Of a stretch of 5,593 nucleotides of DNA, positions 1-5,585 are shown piece by piece; positions within the stretch are counted from its first letter, which is position 1, and each line of letters begins with the position of its first letter. A model generated the notes under the pieces. That model was given only the letters and a program-made list of their open reading frames with translations, searched no databases and was not told the origin of the DNA. The DNA comes from Flavobacteriia bacterium (lineage in GTDB: Bacteria; Bacteroidota; Bacteroidia; Flavobacteriales; Flavobacteriaceae): the NCBI GenBank assembly GCA_030626085.1, contig DAOUPQ010000125.1, positions 1-5,593 on the forward strand, written 5' to 3'. Position numbers and translations under genes: made by a program.

Positions 1-2
1 CA

Positions 3-608
3 AAAAACGTTAAGTCCCAAGAAATTAAAAATACCCTTCTTTACGCTGATGCAGTTTATGGAATTTCTTATACTGGTGAATTACAGAAATATTATGATTT
101 ATTTATGGCAAATTCAACTGATGAAGATAATAAAAAGGACATTACAGAAAAATACAACAAACTCATTAAGCTCAGTAAAGGCAACGTTTCGCCAAAATTT
201 GTAGATTATGAGAATTATAAAGGAGGTACTACATCACTTGATGATCTAAAAGGTAAATATGTTTATATTGATGTTTGGGCAACCTGGTGTGGACCATGTA
301 AACGTGAGATTCCTTATTTAAAAGAGATCACAAAAAAATATGATGGAAAAAATATCACATTTGTAAGTATGAGCATTGATAAAAAAGAGGCTTATGATGC
401 ATGGCGTAAAATGGTTGGAGATGAAAAATTAGAAGGTGTTCAGCTATTTGCTCCAAACGATTGGAAATCGGACTTCGTTACAGAATACGGCATCATGGGA
501 ATACCACGGTTTATATTAATTGATCCTGAAGGTAACATTGTAAATGCAAATGCACCAAGACCATCTTCAAAAGAGCTTATCAAATTATTAACTGATCTCA
601 AAGTATAA
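3..608 (+). CDS. TlpA-like thioredoxin-fold thiol-disulfide oxidoreductase, 5'-truncated by window edge
   Basis: The frame is open from the left edge, with no stop before base 606, so the gene begins outside the window. The ATG at 105 is only an internal Met (codon 35 of 201 visible). The visible protein starts with a helical linker (about residues 1-64), followed by a TlpA/AhpC-type thioredoxin domain. That domain has the active site WCGPC at 285-299 (Cys96 and Cys99 of the visible part) after the typical DVWAT strand, and the cis-proline loop GIPRF (Pro168). TlpA relatives exchange disulfides in the periplasm or on envelope-anchored lipoproteins; here the export signal would lie in the missing N-terminus. 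Over about 124 residues from SLDDLKGK to the end it is about two-thirds identical to the downstream gene (83 identities by hand count), so the two are tandem paralogues, but their linkers differ. The fold and active site are clear; the physiological substrate is unknown. A strong terminator follows 24 bases after the stop. Confidence 0.93.
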   Translation, partial: KNVKSQEIKNTLLYADAVYGISYTGELQKYYDLFMANSTDEDNKKDITEKYNKLIKLSKGNVSPKFVDYENYKGGTTSLDDLKGKYVYIDVWATWCGPCKREIPYLKEITKKYDGKNITFVSMSIDKKEAYDAWRKMVGDEKLEGVQLFAPNDWKSDFVTEYGIMGIPRFILIDPEGNIVNANAPRPSSKELIKLLTDLKV

Positions 609-632
609 CTATATCAGTTTAATAAAAATATT

Positions 633-668
633 AAAAACCGTTTAAACACTTTTATTTAAACGGTTTTT
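633..668 (+). terminator. Intrinsic terminator after the first TlpA-like gene
   Basis: A perfect 14-bp inverted repeat, AAAAACCGTTTAAA (633-646) against TTTAAACGGTTTTT (655-668), encloses an 8-base loop. The descending arm ends in five T. The stem is A/T-bounded, so the structure would also work on the minus strand, although no minus-strand gene reads into it here. It separates transcription of the two thioredoxin paralogues. Confidence 0.88.
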
Positions 669-731
669 CATTGTAATTACACCACAATATTTGTTTAACA
701 AACTTTTAGTATGATTTTTATAGTAAAATCA

Positions 732-739
732 TATATTTG
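732..739 (+). promoter_or_regulatory. Bacteroidota -7 box (TATATTTG) for the lipoprotein gene
   Basis: TATATTTG fits the Bacteroidota consensus TAnnTTTG exactly and lies 24 bases before the ATG at 764. No good TTTG -33 element is present; TTTTAG at 704-709 is the nearest weak candidate. The box also explains why the in-frame TTG at 737 is not a start codon: it lies inside the promoter element and would be upstream of the transcript start. Confidence 0.6.
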
Positions 740-763
740 CCGAAATTAATTTTTAAAATCATT

Positions 764-1786
764 ATGAAAAAAATATCAGTATTATTTCTGGCGCTAATCA
801 CTCTATTGGCATGTAAAGAAGAAGCACCAAAAGATTATGTAACGCTACGTGGTAAAATTATCAATCCAACCACTAAAGTAATAACAATTCTAGGTAAAAA
901 TTTTAAAAAAGAAATCTCTGTAAATGATGACGGAACTTTTATTGACACTTTAAAAATAGTAGATGGTTTCCATGGTTTTAATGATGGTAAACAACAATCA
1001 TTTATCTATTTAAAAAATGGTTATGATATAAATTTAAAATTTGACAGTCAAAATTTTCCGAAATCTATAGAATTTGATGGTGACGGTTCTAGTACGAATA
1101 AATATTTAGTTAAAAAATTATTATTTATTCAGGAAGAAAATCTTAACAATATAAAAGAATATTTTACTTTGGATAAATCTGAATTTGATAAAAAAATTAT
1201 GGGTATATCTAAAAAAATGGATGAAATGTTGGTAGATGCTGAAGCTAATGGACTGGAACCTGAAGTGCTTAAGCAAGAACAAGGGAATAATAAAAAAATG
1301 ATTGAATTTTTTACAACTAATTATGAAAAAGAACATCAGATGATGGCCGCTTTTAAGCCCGGAACACCTTCACCAAAATTCAACTATCCAGATGTAAACG
1401 GAAAAAATGTTTCTTTAGACGATCTTAAAGGAAAATATGTATATGTTGATGTATGGGCAACCTGGTGTGCTCCATGTAAACGTGAGATACCATACTTAAA
1501 AGAACTCGACAATGAATATAAAAATAAAGATATCATCTTTGTTAGTTTGTCAATTGATAAAATGGAAGACAAAGATAAATGGCTTAAAATGGTGAAAGAT
1601 GAAAACTTGCAAGGTGTGCAAATTATGGCAGACAAGAATTGGAATTCTGATTTTGTAACAAGCTATGGTATTAGAGGTATTCCAAGATTTATTTTAATTG
1701 ATAAGGAAGGTAATATTCTAAAATCTGATGCACCTCGCCCTTCTGATCCAAGGTTAAAAAAATTATTCGAAAGTTTAGATATTTAA
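764..1786 (+). CDS. TlpA-like thioredoxin-domain lipoprotein (340 aa)
   Basis: This is a predicted envelope thiol-disulfide oxidoreductase. The ATG at 764 is chosen because it gives a clean lipoprotein signal peptide, MKKISVLFLALITLLAC, with lipobox LLA-Cys17; the nine extra codons from the TTG at 737 would spoil it. After Cys17 comes Lys-Glu-Glu, which resembles the K-(D/E)2 lipoprotein export signal described for Capnocytophaga surface lipoproteins. Residues about 22-112 form a beta-rich domain resembling the DUF4369-type N-termini of Bacteroidota TlpA proteins. Residues about 115-195 are Lys/Glu-rich and helical. Residues about 203-340 are the thioredoxin domain with WCAPC (Cys235, Cys238; bases 1463-1477) and the cis-proline loop GIPRF (Pro307). 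The only cysteines are the lipid-anchor Cys and the active-site pair. It is the tandem paralogue of the preceding gene but has its own promoter and terminator. Substrate and electron donor are unknown. Confidence 0.93.
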   Translation: MKKISVLFLALITLLACKEEAPKDYVTLRGKIINPTTKVITILGKNFKKEISVNDDGTFIDTLKIVDGFHGFNDGKQQSFIYLKNGYDINLKFDSQNFPKSIEFDGDGSSTNKYLVKKLLFIQEENLNNIKEYFTLDKSEFDKKIMGISKKMDEMLVDAEANGLEPEVLKQEQGNNKKMIEFFTTNYEKEHQMMAAFKPGTPSPKFNYPDVNGKNVSLDDLKGKYVYVDVWATWCAPCKREIPYLKELDNEYKNKDIIFVSLSIDKMEDKDKWLKMVKDENLQGVQIMADKNWNSDFVTSYGIRGIPRFILIDKEGNILKSDAPRPSDPRLKKLFESLDI

Positions 1787-1803
1787 ACTTTTATAAAATA
1801 TTT

Positions 1804-1838
1804 AAAACCTCCAAATGTTTTAAGTTTGGAGGTTTTTT
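1804..1838 (+). terminator. Intrinsic terminator after the TlpA lipoprotein gene
   Basis: A perfect 12-bp stem, AAAACCTCCAAA (1804-1815) with TTTGGAGGTTTT (1825-1836), has a 9-base loop and a run of six T (1833-1838). It begins 17 bases after the stop codon. The next gene therefore probably has its own promoter in 1839-1903, although I see no exact TAnnTTTG box there. Confidence 0.88.
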
Positions 1839-1903
1839 ATGTCAAGAAAAGAATACCCTCAATAATAAACGCTAATATTAGTTTTTTTGAAAAAATTTAA
1901 AAA

Positions 1904-2365
1904 ATGAAAACAACAGTTGCTATCACTTCACAAAATAAAAAAACAGTTACAAAACATGCAGGTAAATGTTTAAACTTTTTAATTTACACCATTGAAAATG
2001 ATGAAATTACAAATAAAACAGTATTAGAATTACAAGTAGATGAGATATTAAAACATACAATTCAGGAAGATCGAGATATTGATTCAAATAATTGGCTTTT
2101 TGATGTTAATATTTTGCTTACCGGCAGTATGGGCAACAGCGCCAAAGAATATTTTACAAGACAAAATGTTGCAGCATTTATTATTAAAGAAAAAGATCCT
2201 GAAATAACGATTGAAAAATTAATAAATGGCACATTAGAGGCTTTTGTACCCGCTTCAAATGAGAATAACGGAAGAGGTAACTGCAACAACCACCACCACA
2301 ATCATCACCATGAAGAACATTGTCATCACAATCATGGTGAAGGAGGTTGTCATCATCATAATTAA
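1904..2365 (+). CDS. NifX/NafY-type (Nitro_FeMo-Co) domain protein with His/Cys-rich C-terminal tail
   Basis: Residues 1 to about 113 look like the dinitrogenase iron-molybdenum cofactor domain (Pfam Nitro_FeMo-Co, PF02579). It has a starting beta strand TTVAITSQ, the HAGKC segment around Cys22, a second strand YTIENDEI, and the glycine turn GSMGNSAKEYF followed by a VAAFII strand. Family members bind metal clusters or act in their delivery (NifX, NafY, NifB C-terminus); many stand-alone bacterial members have no proven role. The last 27 residues are very unusual: 13 His in residues 130-152, plus Cys127, Cys140 and Cys149, with Glu/Asn/Gly filler, suggesting transition-metal binding or storage. 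There is no signal peptide, so the protein is probably cytoplasmic. No nif genes are nearby, so a role in nitrogen fixation is not supported. The start ATG at 1904 has only an A-rich leader and no clear Shine-Dalgarno. The gene converges on the minus-strand hydrolase with 50 bases between stops. Confidence 0.85.
   Translation: MKTTVAITSQNKKTVTKHAGKCLNFLIYTIENDEITNKTVLELQVDEILKHTIQEDRDIDSNNWLFDVNILLTGSMGNSAKEYFTRQNVAAFIIKEKDPEITIEKLINGTLEAFVPASNENNGRGNCNNHHHNHHHEEHCHHNHGEGGCHHHN
2282..2362 (+). other. His/Cys-rich low-complexity coding tract
   Basis: This is the codon tract for residues 127-153 of the NifX-type protein: clusters HHH, HHH, H, HH, H and HHH, with three Cys. At DNA level it is a CAT/CAC-rich near-repeat, prone to slippage, so tail length may vary between strains. 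Both CAC and CAT are used, so it is not a pure microsatellite. Confidence 0.8.
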
Positions 2366-2415
2366 TCAATCGTTTTGGGATAATAAAAATTGCTTTTGAT
2401 GAATATCAAACATCT

Positions 2416-3177
2416 TCAAATATCCAAGCTTAAACCATCGTAAGCTAAAAAAACATTTTTAGGCAGTATTTTTGAAACTTCTTCATGAAAGCCTAATTTG
2501 TGACTAATATGAATTAAATATGTTTTTTTAGGCTGAACTTCTGTAACAAGTTCTAGAGCTTCTTCTAAATTAAAATGAGTGGGATGCCTGTCAATTCTAA
2601 GAGCATTTACTATCAAAACATCTAAATTTAATAATTTTCTTTTTCCTTCTTCAGAAATCATCTTTGCATCGGTTATGTATGCCATTTTATTAAATCTGAA
2701 ACCAAATATTTTTAATCCCCCATGATCTATTTCTATTGGCATAACTACTAATGAATCTATTTGAAAAGGTTTATTTTCAATTTCATTGATGGTCAAACTA
2801 GGAGCCCCAACATATCTGTTCATGGTTGAGAAAATATAATCAAACCTTTCTTTTAAGCTATCTATTACATCTTTTTTAGCAAAAATGGGTAAACTTCCAT
2901 AACGCTGTGTAAAGGGTCTGATATCATCTAAACCCGCAGTATGATCAGCATGAAAATGCGTAAATAATAAGCCACTGATCTTTGTGATTTTTTGATTGAG
3001 CATTTGTTGACGAAAATCTGGCCCGCAATCAATTATATAAGTGTTTTCATCATGTACTATTGCAATAGAAGATCGCAATCTTTTATCTTTTGTGTCTTTA
3101 GATATACATACTTCGTGCGTACATCCTATAACCGGAATACCTTGTGAAGTGCCAGTACCTAAAAAGATAATCTTCAT
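2416..3177 (-). CDS. PhnP-like metallo-beta-lactamase-fold metal-dependent hydrolase (253 aa)
   Basis: This is a full-length MBL-fold hydrolase close to the PhnP branch (phosphoribosyl 1,2-cyclic phosphodiesterases) and its many uncharacterised Bacteroidota relatives. Visible landmarks: the N-terminal strand and loop MKIIFLGTGTSQG with Cys19 and Cys24, where PhnP has a Cys-rich zinc loop; IIDCGPDFR (48-56); the metal-binding motif THFHADH with His74, His76, Asp78 and His79; His152 in EIDHGG; Asp170 in YITDA; then HPTHFN (His198, His201) and LIHISH (His223, His226). These supply the ligands expected for a two-metal centre. No signal peptide is present, so it should be cytoplasmic. There is no phosphonate (phn) gene cluster here, so PhnP function itself should not be assumed; the substrate is probably a cyclic phosphate or other phosphodiester. 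It is transcribed divergently from the antiporter operon, with a TAnnTTTG box 16 bases ahead of its ATG. Confidence 0.9.
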   Translation of the reverse strand: MKIIFLGTGTSQGIPVIGCTHEVCISKDTKDKRLRSSIAIVHDENTYIIDCGPDFRQQMLNQKITKISGLLFTHFHADHTAGLDDIRPFTQRYGSLPIFAKKDVIDSLKERFDYIFSTMNRYVGAPSLTINEIENKPFQIDSLVVMPIEIDHGGLKIFGFRFNKMAYITDAKMISEEGKRKLLNLDVLIVNALRIDRHPTHFNLEEALELVTEVQPKKTYLIHISHKLGFHEEVSKILPKNVFLAYDGLSLDI

Positions 3178-3193
3178 TTAATTTAATTTTAAA

Positions 3194-3201
3194 CAAATCT
3201 A
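3194..3201 (-). promoter_or_regulatory. Bacteroidota -7 box (TAGATTTG) for the MBL-fold hydrolase
   Basis: Read on the minus strand, the sequence is TAGATTTG, an exact fit to TAnnTTTG. It lies 16 bases before the hydrolase ATG (3177). A matching -33 TTTG is not evident. The spacing agrees with the other two boxes in this window, which supports all three. Confidence 0.55.
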
Positions 3202-3305
3202 ATATTTATAATTGTCATGATAAAGAAAAAAATAAATTGAAATTAATTATGTGATAATGGTTACTAAAAACAAATGTTTATCAACAAAGTCAAAATATAT
3301 TATAC

Positions 3306-3322
3306 TAACATACTGCATGTTA
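3306..3322. repeat. Inverted repeat TAACAT-N5-ATGTTA in the divergent intergenic region
   Basis: Six-base perfect arms, TAACAT (3306-3311) and ATGTTA (3317-3322), flank the 5-base spacer ACTGC. It lies midway between the divergent hydrolase and antiporter promoters, about 78 bases upstream of the antiporter -7 box. The geometry suits a dimeric repressor or activator, but an arm of this length in AT-rich DNA could be chance. Confidence 0.3.
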
Positions 3323-3364
3323 ACTAATATATTTATCCACGTTTCAATGGAGATACTTAAAAGG

Positions 3365-3376
3365 TGATTTAAATCA
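3365..3376. promoter_or_regulatory. 12-bp perfect palindrome TGATTTAAATCA, possible Crp/Fnr-type operator
   Basis: TGATTTAAATCA is its own reverse complement and contains TGAT-N4-ATCA, the core of Crp/Fnr-family sites (FNR: TTGAT-N4-ATCAA, with the outer T and A missing here). Its centre (3370.5) lies about 43 bases upstream of the transcript start inferred from the -7 box at 3400-3407. That is the class II activator position, replacing the -33 element, which is poor in this promoter. The regulator is inferred, not shown. Confidence 0.4.
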
Positions 3377-3399
3377 TATATTAAAGTAGATTATTAAAA

Positions 3400-3407
3400 T
3401 ATTTTTG
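3400..3407 (+). promoter_or_regulatory. Bacteroidota -7 box (TATTTTTG) for the antiporter operon
   Basis: TATTTTTG fits TAnnTTTG exactly and ends 26 bases before the MrpE ATG at 3434. No TTTG is found at the -33 distance (about 3377-3381). The GTG that opens the longest frame, at 3407, uses the last G of this box, so it cannot be the true start if the box is the promoter. Confidence 0.6.
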
Positions 3408-3433
3408 TGCCAAATTTAAACTTTAGGTCAGTA

Positions 3434-3970
3434 ATGAGTACTACTAAACATATTCCAACTTTAAAACGAAAATCTACTATTGGTAAATTTATCCACACAT
3501 TCTTAGTAATGTTTATTATTTGGTTAGCCTTTACCACATCATTAGAACCCGCAGAATTGATAACAGGCGCAATAGTTAGTCTGATTCTCGCTTTTTTTAC
3601 AGATAGAATTTTTTCTTGTTGTGGACTTAAAATATTCAGTCCAATTAAGATACTTTATTTTGTTCAATACTTTTTTGTTTTTATGATCGCTTTGATAAAA
3701 TCAAATTTAGATATTGCAAGAAGAGTAATTTCTCCTGATCTACCTATCAATCCCGGTATCGTAAAATTTAAAACAAAACTTACCAACGGATTTGCAAGAT
3801 TAGTATTGGCCAACAGTATTACCTTAACTCCGGGTACATTAACAATTGATGTTGTAAACAATAATTTTTATATACACTGGATCGATGTAAAATTTGATGA
3901 TCCTGAAAAAGTATATAAAGAAATTGCCGAACCATTTGAAAAAATATTATTAAAGATTTACGAAGATTAA
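3434..3970 (+). CDS. mrpE: Mrp/Mnh-type Na+/H+ antiporter subunit E
   Basis: This is subunit E of the multisubunit cation/proton antiporter in the inner membrane. The 178 residues have a short basic N-terminus (HIPTLKRK), hydrophobic segments at about 19-35 and 41-57, another at about 70-89, and then a cytoplasmic domain. That domain contains the family signature LANSITLTPGTLTIDV (125-140) followed by FYIHWI. The length is normal for MrpE/MnhE. The ATG at 3434 is preferred over the GTG at 3407 because that GTG overlaps the -7 promoter box. In the Mrp complex E is an accessory subunit required for assembly or full activity, equivalent to MbhA of archaeal hydrogenases. It is the first gene of the operon; subunit F follows after 10 bases. 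An exact DnaA-box 9-mer lies in codons 19-22. Confidence 0.95.
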   Translation: MSTTKHIPTLKRKSTIGKFIHTFLVMFIIWLAFTTSLEPAELITGAIVSLILAFFTDRIFSCCGLKIFSPIKILYFVQYFFVFMIALIKSNLDIARRVISPDLPINPGIVKFKTKLTNGFARLVLANSITLTPGTLTIDVVNNNFYIHWIDVKFDDPEKVYKEIAEPFEKILLKIYED

Positions 3971-3980
3971 AAACAATATT

Positions 3981-4238
3981 ATGAACATTATTTATATCAT
4001 CGTTTTTTCACTTATGGCAATCGGATCTGTTTTAACGTTTATCCGATTTGTAAAAGGACCCAGATCCGCAGATAGAGCTGTAGCTTTAGATACTTTATCT
4101 ATTATTTTAACTTCTGCCATGGTTTTATTAGCGCTAATTTTTGAAAGATACATATACATTGATGTTGCTTTAATATACGCAGTATTAGGTTTTGTTGGAA
4201 TAATAGTAATAGCAAGGTTTATAGAAAACGCTTTATGA
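3981..4238 (+). CDS. mrpF: Mrp/Mnh-type Na+/H+ antiporter subunit F
   Basis: This is a small integral membrane subunit of 85 residues, the usual length. It has three hydrophobic segments (about 3-22, 36-54 and 60-80). The family pattern is present: Arg22, Gly26-Pro27, then Asp31-Arg32 and the ALDTL segment at the first loop, and YIDVALIYAVLGFVG (59-73) in the last helix, with a conserved acidic Asp61. It corresponds to MbhB of archaeal hydrogenase. The stop overlaps the start of subunit G by four bases (ATGA), implying translational coupling. Confidence 0.95.
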   Translation: MNIIYIIVFSLMAIGSVLTFIRFVKGPRSADRAVALDTLSIILTSAMVLLALIFERYIYIDVALIYAVLGFVGIIVIARFIENAL

Positions 4239-4588
4239 AAGATATTATGGAATACATTGGTATGGCACTTATACTCATCGGAGGGATTTTCCTTTTTTTA
4301 GGTGCTTTAGGTATTTATAGAATGCCAGATATTTATACAAGATTACAAGCCGGAACAAAAGCCTCTACATTAGGAGCAATGAGTACAATTTTAGGTGTAG
4401 GTTTTATACAACCCGACTGGTTAGTAAAAGTAATTATAATTGTAATTTTTATTGGCCTGGCTAATCCTTTAAGTTCACATGCTTTAGCAAGATCTACTTA
4501 CAGAATGGGTGTTGCTCCAAAATTAAAAAGTGGCATAGATGCCTATAAAAAGGCTTATAAAAAACAAGTTAAAAAACATACTTCATGA
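4235..4588 (+). CDS. mrpG: Mrp/Mnh-type Na+/H+ antiporter subunit G
   Basis: This inner-membrane subunit of 117 residues has three hydrophobic segments (about 7-27, 44-58 and 62-82). It carries the MnhG/PhaG signature GIYRMPDIYTRLQAGTKAS (26-44) and the motif GLANPLSSHALA in the third segment. A Lys-rich cytoplasmic tail follows (about 96-117). The ATG at 4235 overlaps the subunit F stop as ATGA; the Met at codon 5 (4247) is a possible alternative start that would remove only KDI and the first Met. It corresponds to MbhC. It ends in another four-base ATGA overlap with the next gene. Confidence 0.94.
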   Translation: MKDIMEYIGMALILIGGIFLFLGALGIYRMPDIYTRLQAGTKASTLGAMSTILGVGFIQPDWLVKVIIIVIFIGLANPLSSHALARSTYRMGVAPKLKSGIDAYKKAYKKQVKKHTS

Positions 4589-4860
4589 TAGCAGTAATCA
4601 TTATTATCATAATGGCAGTATTACTATTGGCTGCCGCAATTTATTCCGTTATACATAGAGATTTACTCTTTGCTGTTTTAGGAACAGGTATTATAAGTTT
4701 GATCTTATCTCTTTTCTTTTATTTACTGCAGGCTCCGGATGTGGCGCTAACTGAAGCAGCCATTGGCATCGCTTTAACTACAATAATCTTTATTATTACT
4801 ATAAGAAATACAACAAGAGATGAAGATGAGATTATTGATAAAGAAAAAGAAAAATTATAG
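4585..4860 (+). CDS. MbhD-like (DUF4040) antiporter subunit, equivalent to part of the MrpA C-terminus
   Basis: This membrane protein of 91 residues has hydrophobic segments at about 2-20, 27-48 and 54-73 and a highly charged tail (RDEDEIIDKEKEKL). The core sequence QAPDVALTEAAIG (49-61) is the hallmark of the MbhD/DUF4040 family (PF13244). In Bacillus-type Mrp this corresponds to a stretch in the C-terminal extension of the large MrpA subunit; in archaeal Mbh complexes it is the separate subunit MbhD. Asp52 and Glu57 lie in the membrane segment and are candidates for the proton or cation path. Genes of this kind are sometimes labelled hydrogenase subunits, but no hydrogenase gene is present in this window. 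The start overlaps the subunit G stop (ATGA), and the next gene begins two bases after the stop. Confidence 0.9.
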   Translation: MIAVIIIIIMAVLLLAAAIYSVIHRDLLFAVLGTGIISLILSLFFYLLQAPDVALTEAAIGIALTTIIFIITIRNTTRDEDEIIDKEKEKL

Positions 4861-4862
4861 TT

Positions 4863-5585
4863 ATGAAAAAAGTCTTAGTAATCATATTATTAGTTATTAT
4901 AGGTTATTTTTTAGCCAATACTTTTATTAATATCCCTTTTGGAGAAAATAGAATAGGTGATATAAATGCTGAAAAACCGACTGCTGCAGGTTATTATTTA
5001 AGCAACACTAAAGAAAAATCTAAAGTTGCAAATGTTATTACTGCAATTGTAGTTAATTATAGAGGCTTAGATACTTTAGGAGAAGTAACTGTTTTATTTT
5101 TAGCTTCAACTGGTATTGCCAGCGTTTTATACAGAAGAAAAGAAGAGGAAGAAGAAACCGAAAGATTAAGCCTACCCTCTTCAACTATAATAAGATCAGG
5201 GGCCAGAGTATTGTTTCCCATTATAGCCTTATTGGGAATTTATGTATTTATTCACGGTCATTTAACTCCGGGTGGTGGTTTTCAGGGAGGTACTATTGTT
5301 GCCACCGGTTTTTTGCTCATGCTAATATCATATAAAGGTTTTAATACCAATCATAGTAGAATGACCTGGATAGAAAGTTTAGCAGGTTTAACCTTTATAT
5401 TTCTAGGAATATGGGGATTGATAGCTGACAATACCTTCTTAGGAAATATACCCGAAGTAGGTAAATTAAATTCATTGCTCAGTGGTGGATTAATACCAAT
5501 AATTTATATCGCAGTTGGTTTTAAAGTTGCTGTTGAATTAACGGGAATATTAGATATTTTATTAAAAATTAAACCAAAAAAATAA
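4863..5585 (+). CDS. mrpB: MbhE-MrpB fusion subunit of Mrp-type Na+/H+ antiporter
   Basis: A 240-residue inner-membrane protein made of two known parts. Residues 1 to about 90 match MbhE, the last part of MrpA: a first helix (3-22), an extracytoplasmic stretch, then the segment NVITAIVVNYRGLDTLGE (57-74) with its helix to about 89. A charged linker RRKEEEEETE (91-100) follows. Residues about 106-235 are a complete MnhB/MrpB domain with helices near 115-130, 144-157, 170-187 and 207-228, and the signature HGHLTPGGGFQGG (131-143). In Bacillus these belong to two genes, mrpA and mrpB; in archaeal Mbh they are the separate genes mbhE and mbhF. The reading frame is continuous with no sign of frameshift. 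It lies two bases after the MbhD-like gene, and its TAA overlaps the next ATG by one base. Confidence 0.93.
   Translation: MKKVLVIILLVIIGYFLANTFINIPFGENRIGDINAEKPTAAGYYLSNTKEKSKVANVITAIVVNYRGLDTLGEVTVLFLASTGIASVLYRRKEEEEETERLSLPSSTIIRSGARVLFPIIALLGIYVFIHGHLTPGGGFQGGTIVATGFLLMLISYKGFNTNHSRMTWIESLAGLTFIFLGIWGLIADNTFLGNIPEVGKLNSLLSGGLIPIIYIAVGFKVAVELTGILDILLKIKPKK

Larger units (their letters stand above)
3278..3497 (+). other. Cluster of DnaA-box-like 9-mers
   Basis: There are three same-strand matches to the DnaA box TTATCCACA within 220 bases. TTATCAACA (3278-3286) has one mismatch, TTATCCACG (3333-3341) has one mismatch, and TTATCCACA (3489-3497) is exact. The first two are intergenic; the exact one lies inside the MrpE coding region (codons for Phe19-Thr22). 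The DNA between them is very AT-rich. It could be a DnaA-responsive regulatory region or part of an origin, or chance; neither dnaA nor other replication genes are in the window. Confidence 0.25.

Noticed and set aside
1121..1635. Minus-strand open frames at 1121-1336 and 1384-1635
   Set aside because: They lie wholly inside the TlpA lipoprotein gene, encode Phe/Ser-rich low-complexity sequence and match no family; they are antisense shadows of Lys/Glu-rich codons.
1873..1889. Possible -7 box for the NifX-type gene (TAATATTA, or the T-run ending in TTTG)
   Set aside because: Neither fits TAnnTTTG exactly; the first has two mismatches and the second lacks the TA.
1904..2365. Nitrogen-fixation gene (nifX)
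   Set aside because: The domain is shared by many non-diazotroph proteins and there are no other nif genes in the window.
2062..2369. Minus-strand open frames at 2062-2301 and 2184-2369
   Set aside because: They are the reverse of the NifX-type gene; the Asp/Gly/Trp runs are simply the complement of the His codons.
2395..2410. Small hairpin TTTGAT-GAAT-ATCAAA between the convergent genes, as a bidirectional terminator
   Set aside because: It has only six A/T-dominated base pairs and no convincing T-run in either direction; too weak to call, though some termination must occur in 2366-2415.
3664..3861. Minus-strand open frame inside mrpE
   Set aside because: The plus strand carries a clear MrpE signature over the same bases; the antisense product has no recognisable features.
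4585..5585. Membrane-bound hydrogenase operon
   Set aside because: MbhD- and MbhE-like parts occur in both Mrp antiporters and hydrogenases; MrpE, F, G and B are all present and no NiFe-hydrogenase subunit is seen, so an antiporter is the simpler reading.
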